Below, piece after piece: positions 24,834 through 33,729 of a stretch of DNA of 64,000 bases. The position numbers and the translations under genes were made by a program. Position 1 is the first letter of the stretch. Each line of letters opens with the position of its first letter. Origin of the DNA: Salinibacterium sp. TMP30 (GTDB taxonomy: Bacteria; Actinomycetota; Actinomycetes; Actinomycetales; Microbacteriaceae); assembly GCF_038397785.1 (NCBI RefSeq), contig NZ_CP151642.1:1798001-1862000 (forward strand), in the 5' to 3' direction. Below the pieces are notes generated by a model. It did no database searches. It saw only the letters and a program-made list of their open reading frames with translations, and had not been told where the DNA came from.

Positions 24834-27800
24834 GTGTCAGGCCAAGTAACCGGAATCGCACCAGAAGGTGAATCCTCGGGCGAGTTCGGGGCCAACGAAT
24901 GGTTGGTCGACGAGATGTACGAAAAGTACCTCGAAGACAAGAATCTTGTAGATGAAGCGTGGTGGCCGTTCCTTGAGAACTACCAGCCCGCAGTAGATCC
25001 CACCCCGGCAGCTTCCACAGCTAAGGCTGAGGCTCCTGTCGAGGGGAAGCCAGAAACACCTACTGCGGCAGAGCAGCCGCCCGCGGACCCGAAGTCAGCA
25101 GATGCGCCAGCGCCGACAGACAAGCCCGTGTCAGCAGACAAGCCCGCGCCGACAGAAAAACCTGCGCCGACAGAAAAGCCGTTCGTCGACGAGCCCAACC
25201 CGAGCACAGGCAGCCAGCCCGTCGCGCGCACCACCTCGGTCGAACCCAAGCCGCAACCAATTCCGGCAGAAGCGCCCGCCACCGCGCCAATTGACACGAC
25301 TCAGGCCCCCGCCGCGCCGAAGCCCCAAGCTGAGAACAGTGTTGCTCCTCTTCGTGGCGCAGCCAAAAGCCTTGCAGCGAACATGGACTCGAGCCTCACG
25401 GTTCCGACCGCTACAAGCGTTCGTACCATTCCTGCCAAGCTCATGATTGACAACCGCATTGTCATCAACAACCATCTCAAGCGTGCGCGCGGCGGCAAGG
25501 TGTCGTTCACGCACCTCATCGCGTGGGCGATCATCCAGACTCTCAAAGAGTTCCCCAGCCAGAATGTCTACTACGACGAGCCCGAGGGTAAGCCTTCAGT
25601 CGTCACTCCCGCACATATCAACTTGGGAATTGCCATAGACATGCCCAAGCCCGATGGCACCCGTTCACTCGTGGTGCCCGGCATTAAACAGGCCGAAACG
25701 ATGGGTTTCGGTGAGTTCCTTGTTGCCTATGAAGACGTTGTGTCACGCGCTCGCGCCAACCAGCTCACGGCCACCGACTATCAGGGCAACACGATTTCGC
25801 TGACTAACCCGGGTGGAATCGGCACCGAGCACTCCGTTCCTCGCCTCATGCGTGGCTCGGGCACGATTGTCGGAGCCGGCGCACTGGAGTATCCGGCGGA
25901 GTTCCGGGGCGCAAGCGTTCGCACGGTCACCGAGCTCGGCATCGGAAAGACGGTGACGCTCACGAGCACCTATGACCACCGCGTTATCCAGGGTGCCGGT
26001 TCGGGCGAGTTCCTCAAGAAGATCAACGAACGCCTCACCGGTGAGCACCACTTCTATGAAGACATCTTCGCCGCACTGCGCATCCCCTATGACCCGATCC
26101 ACTGGGCCAACGACATCAGCGTCGACCTTGCCGACAACGTCAACAAGACCTCGCGCGTTCAGGAACTGATCAACTCCTTCCGGGTTCGCGGCCACCTCAT
26201 GGCCGACACCGATCCGCTGGAATACCGCCAGCGTTCACACCCCGACCTCGACATCTCGAGCCACGGTCTCACGTTCTGGGATCTCGACCGCGAATTCGTT
26301 ACCGGTGGCTTTGGTGGTAAGCGTCAGGCACTGCTGCGCGAGATCCTCGGAATGCTCCGCGACGCCTACTGCCGCACTGTGGGCATCGAGTACATGCACA
26401 TTCAAGACCCAGAACAGCGTCGCTGGATTCAGGATCACGTCGAGAAGCCGTACTCGAAGCCAGGCCACGATGAGCAAATGCGCATCCTTGGCAAGCTCAA
26501 CGAGGCCGAAGCTTTCGAAACTTTCCTGCAGACCAAATACGTCGGTCAGAAGCGCTTCAGCCTTGAAGGTGGAGAGTCAACGATCGCCCTATTGGATGCC
26601 GTTATTCAGAAAGCCGCCGAAGCCAACCTCGAAGAGGTAGCAATCGGCATGGCACACCGCGGTCGCCTGAGTGTTCTCACGAATATCGCCGGAAAGACCT
26701 ACGGTCAAATTTTCCGCGAGTTCGAAGGAACTCAAGACCCGCGCACGGTTCAAGGTTCGGGTGACGTGAAGTACCACCTCGGCACCGAGGGCACTTTCAC
26801 CGCTGCCGATGGCCGACAGATTCCTGTCTACTTGGCGGCAAACCCTTCACACCTTGAGGCCGTCGATGGCGTACTTGAGGGCATTGTTCGCGCTAAGCAG
26901 GATCGACGCCCGATTGGCTCCTACGCGGTTCTCCCTGTGATGGTTCACGGTGATGCCGCAATGGCAGGCCAAGGCATCGTGGTTGAAATCTTGCAGATGT
27001 CGCAACTGCGCGCGTATCGCACCGGCGGAACCATCCACGTAAACATCAATAATCAGGTGGGGTTCACGACCCCTCCCGGTGAGGCTCGCACGTCGCAGTA
27101 CTCAAGTGATGTTGCCAAGACAGTTCAGGCTCCGATCTTCCACGTCAACGGTGATGATCCCGAGGCTGTGGTTCGGGTGTCTGAACTCGCTTTTGCGTAC
27201 CGCCAGAAATTCCACCGCGATGTTGTTATCGATCTGATTTGTTACCGCCGTCGTGGTCACAACGAGGGCGACGATCCTTCGATGACGCAGCCTCTGATGT
27301 ACAACCTCATCGAAGCCAAGCGTTCCGTTCGCACCCTGTACACGGAGGGTCTCGTCGGTCGCGGCGATATCACTCAGGAAGAGTACGAGGCCAGTCACCA
27401 GGACTTCCAGGACCGTCTCGAGCGCGCATTCGCTGAAACGCATGCGGCCCAGACAGGTTCGATGCCCATCCTCACCCAGGATGGCAATGGGGTTTCCGAC
27501 CTTGAGCGTCCGGGCTCGCAGCGCGACGATGCGATCGGTGAACCCATGACGACAGGAATCGACGAGAGCATTGTTCAGCTCATCGGTGATGCACATGGCA
27601 ACCCGCCCGCTAACTTCACGGTGCACAACAAGCTGCAGGCGCTACTGCGCAAGCGTGTCGATATGAGCCGCAAGGGCGCCATCGACTGGGCATTCGCCGA
27701 ACTGTTGGCGATCGGTTCAGTGCTACTCGAAGGCACACCGGTGCGCATGGCGGGTCAGGATGCTCGCCGCGGCACTTTTGTGCAGCGTCACGCTGTGCTG

Positions 27801-28706
27801 CATGATCGCGAGAATGGTCAAGAGTGGCTGCCCCTCCAGAACCTCTCTGAAAACCAGTCACGCTTCTGGATCTATGACTCGCTTCTCAGCGAATATGCTG
27901 CCGTGGGATTCGAGTACGGCTATTCCGTGGAACGCGCCGATGCTCTCGTCATGTGGGAGGCTCAGTTCGGTGACTTCGCCAATGGCGCTCAGGTCGTTAT
28001 TGACGAGTTCATTTCTAGCGCCGAGCAAAAGTGGTCGCAACGGTCAAGCGTTGTCATGCTGTTGCCGCACGGTTACGAAGGGCAGGGGCCTGACCACTCG
28101 TCTGCACGAATCGAGCGCTACTTGCAGTTGTGTGCCGAGAACAACATGATCGTTGCTCGCCCCTCAACTCCGGCCTCGTACTTCCACTTGCTGCGTCGTC
28201 AGGCATATTCGAGACCGCGCCGACCCCTCATCGTGTTCACGCCAAAGGCGATGCTGCGATTGCGCGGGGCAACCAGTGATGTCGCTGACTTCACGAGCGG
28301 CCGATTCGAGCCGGTGCTGGATGATGTCCGTCTCGAAGACAGGTCGGGTGTTACTCGTGTAATTGTCACGTCGGGAAAGACCTACTACGACATCGTCGCC
28401 GAGCTCGACAAGCGTGAGATCACTCACATTGCTGTCGTGCGCATGGAGCAGTTCTACCCGCTGCCCGTTACCGACATGACCGAGGTGCTCGCTCAGTACC
28501 CGAACGCCGATGTCGTGTGGACTCAGGATGAGCCCGAGAATCAGGGTGCATGGCCATTCATTAGCTTGGAACTGGCTCGTCACCTGAGGTCGGGCGAAAT
28601 CAAGCTTGCGTCGCGGCCGGCTGCTGCGTCACCAGCAACGGGTTCGTCGAAGCGCAGCGTGCTTGAGCAGGCCGAGTTGATCGACCATGCCATTACACAG
28701 CCCTAG
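24834..28706 (+). CDS. kgd: Multifunctional 2-oxoglutarate decarboxylase / dehydrogenase E1 fused to an E2-like succinyltransferase domain
   Basis: A 1290-residue fusion typical of Actinobacteria (Kgd/OdhA). Order: a short N-terminal E1 segment (EFGANEWLVDEMYEKYL), a Pro/Ala/Lys-rich linker (about 45-170) with PTEKPAPTEKP repeats, an E2-type acyltransferase domain ending in TYDHRVIQGAGSGEFL, then the thiamine-diphosphate E1 core (GMAHRGRLSVLTN, VNINNQVGFTTPPG) and transketolase-like C-terminal domains. It feeds 2-oxoglutarate into succinyl-CoA or, without E3, succinic semialdehyde. The E2 part has no lipoyl domain, as is usual. In mycobacteria and corynebacteria the enzyme is controlled by the FHA protein GarA/OdhI, which is not in the window. 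The start is GTG at 24834 behind GAAAGTAGGCGG. Confidence 0.96.
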   Translation: MSGQVTGIAPEGESSGEFGANEWLVDEMYEKYLEDKNLVDEAWWPFLENYQPAVDPTPAASTAKAEAPVEGKPETPTAAEQPPADPKSADAPAPTDKPVSADKPAPTEKPAPTEKPFVDEPNPSTGSQPVARTTSVEPKPQPIPAEAPATAPIDTTQAPAAPKPQAENSVAPLRGAAKSLAANMDSSLTVPTATSVRTIPAKLMIDNRIVINNHLKRARGGKVSFTHLIAWAIIQTLKEFPSQNVYYDEPEGKPSVVTPAHINLGIAIDMPKPDGTRSLVVPGIKQAETMGFGEFLVAYEDVVSRARANQLTATDYQGNTISLTNPGGIGTEHSVPRLMRGSGTIVGAGALEYPAEFRGASVRTVTELGIGKTVTLTSTYDHRVIQGAGSGEFLKKINERLTGEHHFYEDIFAALRIPYDPIHWANDISVDLADNVNKTSRVQELINSFRVRGHLMADTDPLEYRQRSHPDLDISSHGLTFWDLDREFVTGGFGGKRQALLREILGMLRDAYCRTVGIEYMHIQDPEQRRWIQDHVEKPYSKPGHDEQMRILGKLNEAEAFETFLQTKYVGQKRFSLEGGESTIALLDAVIQKAAEANLEEVAIGMAHRGRLSVLTNIAGKTYGQIFREFEGTQDPRTVQGSGDVKYHLGTEGTFTAADGRQIPVYLAANPSHLEAVDGVLEGIVRAKQDRRPIGSYAVLPVMVHGDAAMAGQGIVVEILQMSQLRAYRTGGTIHVNINNQVGFTTPPGEARTSQYSSDVAKTVQAPIFHVNGDDPEAVVRVSELAFAYRQKFHRDVVIDLICYRRRGHNEGDDPSMTQPLMYNLIEAKRSVRTLYTEGLVGRGDITQEEYEASHQDFQDRLERAFAETHAAQTGSMPILTQDGNGVSDLERPGSQRDDAIGEPMTTGIDESIVQLIGDAHGNPPANFTVHNKLQALLRKRVDMSRKGAIDWAFAELLAIGSVLLEGTPVRMAGQDARRGTFVQRHAVLHDRENGQEWLPLQNLSENQSRFWIYDSLLSEYAAVGFEYGYSVERADALVMWEAQFGDFANGAQVVIDEFISSAEQKWSQRSSVVMLLPHGYEGQGPDHSSARIERYLQLCAENNMIVARPSTPASYFHLLRRQAYSRPRRPLIVFTPKAMLRLRGATSDVADFTSGRFEPVLDDVRLEDRSGVTRVIVTSGKTYYDIVAELDKREITHIAVVRMEQFYPLPVTDMTEVLAQYPNADVVWTQDEPENQGAWPFISLELARHLRSGEIKLASRPAAASPATGSSKRSVLEQAELIDHAITQP

Positions 28707-28729
28707 TTTCGCAAAACCGCGTTAACGAC

Positions 28730-28772
28730 GAAAGCGGGCGTCCTCCTCGGAGGATGCCCGCTTTCGCTTTTG
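28730..28772 (+). terminator. Intrinsic terminator of kgd
   Basis: GAAAGCGGGC and GCCCGCTTTC form a 10-bp outer stem, with an inner TCCTCC/GGAGGA stem and a 2-nt loop, followed by GCTTTTGC. It is the strongest hairpin in the window and starts 24 bp after the kgd stop. Confidence 0.9.
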
Positions 28773-28848
28773 CATGGGTCTCTCGTTCGTATCGTGTCGC
28801 GATTTCGCACTGTGCTAGACACAGCGACGCACTAAGAACTGGTGAAAG

Positions 28849-29079
28849 TTAGGCGCCTGCCAGCTTCGACAGGATCGCGCTGCGGAGTTCTTCTGGCGCA
28901 GTTTCGCGACACGCCTGCTTGACCTTGAGCTTCAGCGCGAGCGCAACGAGATGTTCGCTCGTGCACGACTCGCAGTTATCGAGGTGATCTGAGACGTCCT
29001 GAAAGTCTGCTTCGTTGAGCTCGCGGTCGAGGTACTCCTCGAGCTCAGCTTTCGCTTTTTCACAACCACAATCGGTCAT
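28849..29079 (-). CDS. rsrA: Zinc anti-sigma factor (RsrA type)
   Basis: The 76-residue protein shows the zinc-associated anti-sigma motif HLDNCESC (His-x3-Cys-x2-Cys) near residues 32-39, with further cysteines at the N-terminus (CGCE). In RsrA, oxidation of these cysteines forms a disulfide, releases zinc and frees the sigma factor. It overlaps the sigma gene by 4 bp, which ensures matched synthesis. The redox-sensing role is inferred from the family and this pairing. Confidence 0.92.
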   Translation of the reverse strand: MTDCGCEKAKAELEEYLDRELNEADFQDVSDHLDNCESCTSEHLVALALKLKVKQACRETAPEELRSAILSKLAGA

Positions 29080-29762
29080 TTCTTGCTCCTTGATGGTGCT
29101 GGCGTGCCAGGGGTGCGATCACGCGCATAGTCGGCAAGCAGTTCGCGCAACATCCGACGGCCACGGTGCAGTCGGCTCATTACGGTCCCCACGGGGGTTT
29201 TCATGATTTCGGCGATCTCTTGATAGGAGAAGCCTTCAACGTCGGCAAAATAGACGGCGAGTCGAAAGTCTTCGGGGATCGACTGAAGTGCGTCTTTTAC
29301 TGCACTGTCGGGTAGGTGATCGATCGCTTCCGCTTCAGCTGAACGCGTGGAGACCGACTGAGTTATCGACTCTGCGCCGCCCAGCTGCCAATCTTCGAGT
29401 TCATCGATCGTTCCTTGGTAAGGATTGCGCTGATTCTTGCGATAGATGTTGATGAACGTGTTTGTCTGGATACGGTACAGCCACGCCTTGAGGTTCGTAC
29501 CCTGCTGAAACTGCCCAAACGCTTGAAACGCTTTGACAAACGTTTCTTGTACAAGGTCTGCAGCATCGCTGGGGTTGCGCGTCATACGCATTGCGGCACC
29601 AAAGAGTTGGTCCATAAAGGGCAGTGCTTGCTCTTCGAACAGCCGTCGCTTGTCATCTGCGGCGGCGTCAGTGGCGCTGTGCTCAACTCTGTCGGTAGTC
29701 ATCAGCAACAATTCTAGTTCGCTGATCACGGCATCCGGCTGAGTGCTCAGTAGTGCAGTCAT
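29076..29762 (-). CDS. sigR: ECF sigma factor, SigR/SigH type
   Basis: The product is 228 residues from the ATG at 29762, which has a GGAGGAGGC ribosome-binding site; an upstream in-frame start lacks one. Region 2 holds [31 protein letters not shown], and region 4 ends in [32 protein letters not shown]. SigR/SigH drives thioredoxin, mycothiol and protein-quality genes under thiol oxidation. The gene is followed by its zinc anti-sigma and lies head to head with aroA (50 bp apart). No GGAAT/GTT autoregulatory promoter was found upstream. Confidence 0.93.
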   Translation of the reverse strand: MTALLSTQPDAVISELELLLMTTDRVEHSATDAAADDKRRLFEEQALPFMDQLFGAAMRMTRNPSDAADLVQETFVKAFQAFGQFQQGTNLKAWLYRIQTNTFINIYRKNQRNPYQGTIDELEDWQLGGAESITQSVSTRSAEAEAIDHLPDSAVKDALQSIPEDFRLAVYFADVEGFSYQEIAEIMKTPVGTVMSRLHRGRRMLRELLADYARDRTPGTPAPSRSKK

Positions 29763-29811
29763 GCTGGTGCCTCCTCCGTGCTGTCTCAAACGCCGATACT
29801 CTTAGTAACTA

Positions 29812-31218
29812 ATGTTCGTATCCAAGTATTCCAACCCAGAGTTCAGCCCGTACGATGACGACTCGGTGCCCGAGACTATGGTGCCCGGAAATTGGCCCGC
29901 ACCGACGGTGACTCACGCCCTGTCGGCATCGTTGAGCCTTCCTGGCAGCAAGAGCTTGACTAACCGTGAGCTCGTTTTGGCAGCTCTGGCAGACGGCCCG
30001 TCCCGCCTGCATGCCCCCCTGCACTCGCGAGACAGCGCACTCATGATCCAGGCATTGCGCGCTCTCGGCGTGGCAATCGACGAGATCCCCACGGGCAACG
30101 TTTTTGGCCCTGACCTTGCGGTCACCCCAGCCGAGCTCGAGGGTGGCAGTTCGATCGATTGCGGCCTCGCCGGAACAGTGATGCGGTTCTTGCCTCCCGT
30201 GGCTGCTCTCGCTCTTGGGCCGATTGCGTTCGATGGGGATGATGCGGCACGCCGTCGACCGATGCGCACGACCATTGACTCGCTCCGTGCCCTTGGGGTG
30301 GATGTTTCCGACGATGGTCGCGGAACGCTCCCTTTCAGCCTCTACGGCATGGGTTCAGTCGCGGGTGGAGAGATCAGTATCGATGCTTCGGCGTCGAGTC
30401 AGTTTGTTTCAGGCTTGCTCTTGGCTGCAGCCCGTTTTGATAACGGCCTCACTCTGCGTCACACCGGCGAGAAATTGCCGAGCATGCCCCACATCGAGAT
30501 GACAATTGCGTGCTTGGCTGCGCGTGGTGTCATCGTCGAGAGCCCTGAGCCTGGCGTGTGGATTGTGCCCGCTGGTCCGATTCGTGCGATCGATGTTTCC
30601 CTTGAGCCCGACCTCTCGAACGCTGCCCCGTTCTTGGCGGCCGCTGTTGTCGCTGGCGGAACCGTCACCATTGAGGGGTGGCCAGCATCCACAACTCAAG
30701 TGGGCGCAGACCTCGAACAGCTCTTGCCCCTGTTTGGTGCAACGGCCACGCGAGCCGATGGTGCGCTCACGATTGATGGCGGCGCGGGCGTGATCGGCGG
30801 CGACAGCTATCCCGGAATCGAACTCGATCTGAGCACCGGCGGCGAACTCGCACCAGCGATCGTTGCTTTGGCAGCACTGGCATCGTCCCCGAGCACTATC
30901 ACCGGCATCGGTCATCTCCGCGGACACGAAACCGACCGTCTTGCCGCGCTCAGCGCAGAAATCAATGCACTCGGTGGAGCCGTGACTGAACTCGACGACG
31001 GCCTGCACATTGAGCCCCGGACACTCCACGGCGGGGTGTGGCACAGCTACGAGGATCACCGGATGTCTACCGCCGGTGCAATCATTGGCCTCGCCGTTGA
31101 CGGCATAGAGATCGAAGGCATCGATGCGACAGCCAAGACTCTCCCCCAGTTCCCAGCGCTGTGGGCGACGCTCGTTGGTGATGCCCCGCTGACCACCACC
31201 ACTCTCGGGCTGCTGTAA
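29812..31218 (+). CDS. aroA: 3-phosphoshikimate 1-carboxyvinyltransferase (EPSP synthase)
   Basis: This 468-residue enzyme makes EPSP from shikimate-3-phosphate and phosphoenolpyruvate in the shikimate pathway. Motifs: LPGSKSLTNRELVLAAL near residue 43 (PEP/S3P binding), CGLAGTVMRFLPP, RRRPMRTTIDSLRALG, and the C-terminal RGHETDRLAALSAEI. The N-terminal extension of about 30 residues (YSNPEFSPYDD) resembles that of other Microbacteriaceae AroA proteins and supports the ATG at 29812. It is separated from rsgA by 2 bp. Confidence 0.96.
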   Translation: MFVSKYSNPEFSPYDDDSVPETMVPGNWPAPTVTHALSASLSLPGSKSLTNRELVLAALADGPSRLHAPLHSRDSALMIQALRALGVAIDEIPTGNVFGPDLAVTPAELEGGSSIDCGLAGTVMRFLPPVAALALGPIAFDGDDAARRRPMRTTIDSLRALGVDVSDDGRGTLPFSLYGMGSVAGGEISIDASASSQFVSGLLLAAARFDNGLTLRHTGEKLPSMPHIEMTIACLAARGVIVESPEPGVWIVPAGPIRAIDVSLEPDLSNAAPFLAAAVVAGGTVTIEGWPASTTQVGADLEQLLPLFGATATRADGALTIDGGAGVIGGDSYPGIELDLSTGGELAPAIVALAALASSPSTITGIGHLRGHETDRLAALSAEINALGGAVTELDDGLHIEPRTLHGGVWHSYEDHRMSTAGAIIGLAVDGIEIEGIDATAKTLPQFPALWATLVGDAPLTTTTLGLL

Positions 31219-31220
31219 CA

Positions 31221-32282
31221 ATGAGTTGGCTTAGTCCAGACGACGAAGACGACGACCGCAAATATAGCGAGTACGACGAGAGTTCGGTGCGCATGCGTCC
31301 GAATCCCAAAGCCAACAAGCCACGCAGCAAAATTCGCCCCGAGCACGCAGACGCCATCGAGGGTCGAGTCTTCAGCGTCGACCGCGGCCGATACGGGGTG
31401 TGGGTCGATGAAGGAACTGCAGACGAGCGACAGATTATCGCCGCACGTGCACGCGAACTCGGGCGCAACCAGCAGGGCAAAGTGTCGGTCGTCACCGGAG
31501 ACTGGGTCGACCTCGTCGGTGACACAAGCGGAACTGAAGGAACTCTCGCGCGCATCGTTCGCATCCGCGAGCGCGCAACGCTCCTCCGCCGTAGTGCCGA
31601 CGACACGGATGCCGTGGAACGCATCATCGTCGCCAACGCCGACCAGATGCTGATTGTTGTTGCCGCTGCCGACCCTGAGCCACGACCGCGACTTGTCGAC
31701 CGCTATTTGGTTGCGGCGTACGATGCCGGAATTGATCCCATCCTGTGCATCACTAAAACCGACCTGGCCGATCCCGGCCCGTTCCTCGAAAACTTTACCG
31801 GGCTCGAATTTCGGGTCATTGCGAGCCGGTCAGATGAGGTGCCGCTCGATGAGCTTCGCGCAGTTTTGGAAGGGCACACCACGGTAGCGGTTGGCCATTC
31901 GGGTGTCGGAAAGTCGACACTTGTCAATGCCCTAGTTCCGGATGCGAATCGCGCAGTGGGCCACGTTAACGCGGTTACCGGTCGCGGACGCCACACATCA
32001 TCGTCGACGATCTCGTACAGGGTCGGTTCTGGCTGGGTTGTGGATACTCCCGGAGTTCGATCATTTGGTCTTGGCCACATCGATCCCAGCAAAATCTTGT
32101 CGTCGTTCACTGATTTGGCAGTGCTTGCCGAGGAGTGTCCGCGCGGCTGCACCCACCTTCCGGATGCTCCCGACTGCGCGATCTCCGAAGCAGTAGCGGC
32201 TGGGGCGCTCGGGGATGTTGGTCGGCTGCGATTGGATTCGTTTCAGCGGCTCATCACCACGCTGGGTTCCACTAGCGTGTAG
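31221..32282 (+). CDS. rsgA: Ribosome small subunit-dependent GTPase A
   Basis: A 353-residue circularly permuted GTPase that helps mature the 30S subunit. After an N-terminal OB fold come the permuted motifs G4 TKTD (178-181), G1 GHSGVGKST (225-233) and G3 DTPG (275-278), then a zinc-binding tail with CPRGCTHLPDAPDC. The first 45 residues are charged and variable. It sits between aroA and hisN with 2-bp gaps, so the three genes form one transcript. Confidence 0.95.
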   Translation: MSWLSPDDEDDDRKYSEYDESSVRMRPNPKANKPRSKIRPEHADAIEGRVFSVDRGRYGVWVDEGTADERQIIAARARELGRNQQGKVSVVTGDWVDLVGDTSGTEGTLARIVRIRERATLLRRSADDTDAVERIIVANADQMLIVVAAADPEPRPRLVDRYLVAAYDAGIDPILCITKTDLADPGPFLENFTGLEFRVIASRSDEVPLDELRAVLEGHTTVAVGHSGVGKSTLVNALVPDANRAVGHVNAVTGRGRHTSSSTISYRVGSGWVVDTPGVRSFGLGHIDPSKILSSFTDLAVLAEECPRGCTHLPDAPDCAISEAVAAGALGDVGRLRLDSFQRLITTLGSTSV

Positions 32283-32284
32283 GT

Positions 32285-33076
32285 GTGACCGAATACTCTC
32301 TGGCTGACGACCTTTCTCTTGCTCTCGCGCTGGCGGGAGATGCAGACCTCATCTCGCTTGATCGTTTCACCGCGCTCGATCTTGAAGTGACAACCAAGCC
32401 AGACCGCACCCCCGTGACGGATGCGGACAAGGCTGTCGAGCGAAGCATCCGTGCCGGCATTGCTGGTGCGCGTCCGGGCGACTCGATTTTCGGCGAAGAG
32501 TATGGCGAGGCTGGCGACTCGAATCGCCAGTGGATTATCGACCCTATCGACGGCACCTCCAACTTTCTCCGCGGTGTACCTATCTGGGGCACACTCATTT
32601 CGCTCGTGATTGATGGCGTTCCCCAGGTGGGAGTCGTGAGCTCGCCTGCGCTCGGCAAGCGCTGGTGGGCGGCAACCGGTCACGGTGCGTTCGCTCAGGC
32701 ACACGGCGGTGAACCCGAACAGCTTTCGGTGAGCAAGGTTGCTTCCCTTGATGCCGCATCCATCAGCTACAACAGCTTGTCTGGCTGGGACGGCGCTGGT
32801 CGACTTGATGCGGTCGTTGCGCTCACTCGTGCAACGTGGCGGTCACGGGCGATTGGCGACATGTGGGCCTACATGTTGCTTGCCGAAGGCTCTCTGGATG
32901 TCGTGGGCGAGTTTGATCTGCAGCCCTACGATATCGCCGCATTAATTCCGATCGTCCTCGAAGCTGGCGGAAAGTTCACGTCAGTTAGTGGTGAGCCCGG
33001 CCCGTGGCACGGTAGTGCTCTCGCGACTAACGGCACCCTTCACGACGAGGTTCTGAGTTTCTTGCGCTCGCATTAG
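32285..33076 (+). CDS. hisN: Histidinol-phosphatase, inositol-monophosphatase family
   Basis: The 263-residue metal-dependent phosphatase has the IMPase signatures GEEYGEAG, WIIDPIDGTSNFLRG and, near the C-terminus, DLQPYDIAALIPIVLEAGG. The aroA-rsgA-hisN order and the length suit the actinobacterial histidinol-phosphatase HisN, which carries out the penultimate step of histidine synthesis. A broader inositol-monophosphatase activity cannot be excluded by sequence. The start is GTG at 32285, 2 bp after the rsgA stop. Confidence 0.88.
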   Translation: MTEYSLADDLSLALALAGDADLISLDRFTALDLEVTTKPDRTPVTDADKAVERSIRAGIAGARPGDSIFGEEYGEAGDSNRQWIIDPIDGTSNFLRGVPIWGTLISLVIDGVPQVGVVSSPALGKRWWAATGHGAFAQAHGGEPEQLSVSKVASLDAASISYNSLSGWDGAGRLDAVVALTRATWRSRAIGDMWAYMLLAEGSLDVVGEFDLQPYDIAALIPIVLEAGGKFTSVSGEPGPWHGSALATNGTLHDEVLSFLRSH

Positions 33077-33170
33077 CGTTGTCCCGCCGCTGCCGCCGGT
33101 AATTTTCTCAAATTCACTAAGCTTGCACCGTACGAAGCGTGACACCTCGACACGAAAGTGACCTTCTTCC

Positions 33171-33671
33171 ATGACGACAGAGAAAATCTGGCGCCGGACG
33201 CTTGCGGTCTCAACGGTGGCCGTGGCAACGGTAGCCCTCAGTGGCTGCAGCATCCTCAATCAAGTGACAAACGGCATTTCGGATGCAGTAGACCCTGGGC
33301 CTGGCACCACTCAAGATGTTTTCAGTCTCACCGTTGGCGATTGTGAAGCTGCCAGCCCCGCCGAAGGTGAAGTTTCTGAGACCACGGTAATCGACTGCGC
33401 CGAGCCTCATCAGGGCGAGATCTACGCTGCGTCCTATTTGCCCGAAGGAGACTTCCCCGGGGGTGCCGCAATCGAAGCTCAGGCTGACAACGATTGCTAC
33501 ACCGAGTTCGAGTCGTTCGTTGGCGCTTATGTCTCAGACTCAATGTACGACTTCTCCTGGTACTACCCCACTGAGCAAAGTTGGGCAGATGGCGATCGCG
33601 AGATCCTCTGCATCGCCTATAGCCCTGACGGAGAGGACATTATTGGATCGCTCGCGGGAGTGGCCAAATAG
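33171..33671 (+). CDS. Septum-formation-family lipoprotein
   Basis: The 166-residue protein has an N-terminal signal peptide and a lipobox LSGC with lipidated Cys26. The mature part has the Septum_form pattern: FSLTVGDCEAA, VIDCAEPHQGEIYA and REILCIAYSP, with four cysteines likely paired outside the membrane. The family is named for a septum-related mycobacterial gene, but its biochemical role is not known. It is probably anchored on the outer face of the cytoplasmic membrane. Confidence 0.82.
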   Translation: MTTEKIWRRTLAVSTVAVATVALSGCSILNQVTNGISDAVDPGPGTTQDVFSLTVGDCEAASPAEGEVSETTVIDCAEPHQGEIYAASYLPEGDFPGGAAIEAQADNDCYTEFESFVGAYVSDSMYDFSWYYPTEQSWADGDREILCIAYSPDGEDIIGSLAGVAK

Positions 33672-33729
33672 AACATTTTTGCCGCACGAGAAACACTGGG
33701 CGTGCTTCGGATACAGGGTGGTAGCCACG

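Noticed and set aside
29763-29811. SigR-type autoregulatory promoter before the sigma gene
   Set aside because: No GGAAT and GTT pair at the right spacing was found.
30409-31221. Long minus-strand open frame opposite aroA
   Set aside because: aroA has intact motifs; the opposite frame has no recognisable domain or ribosome-binding site.
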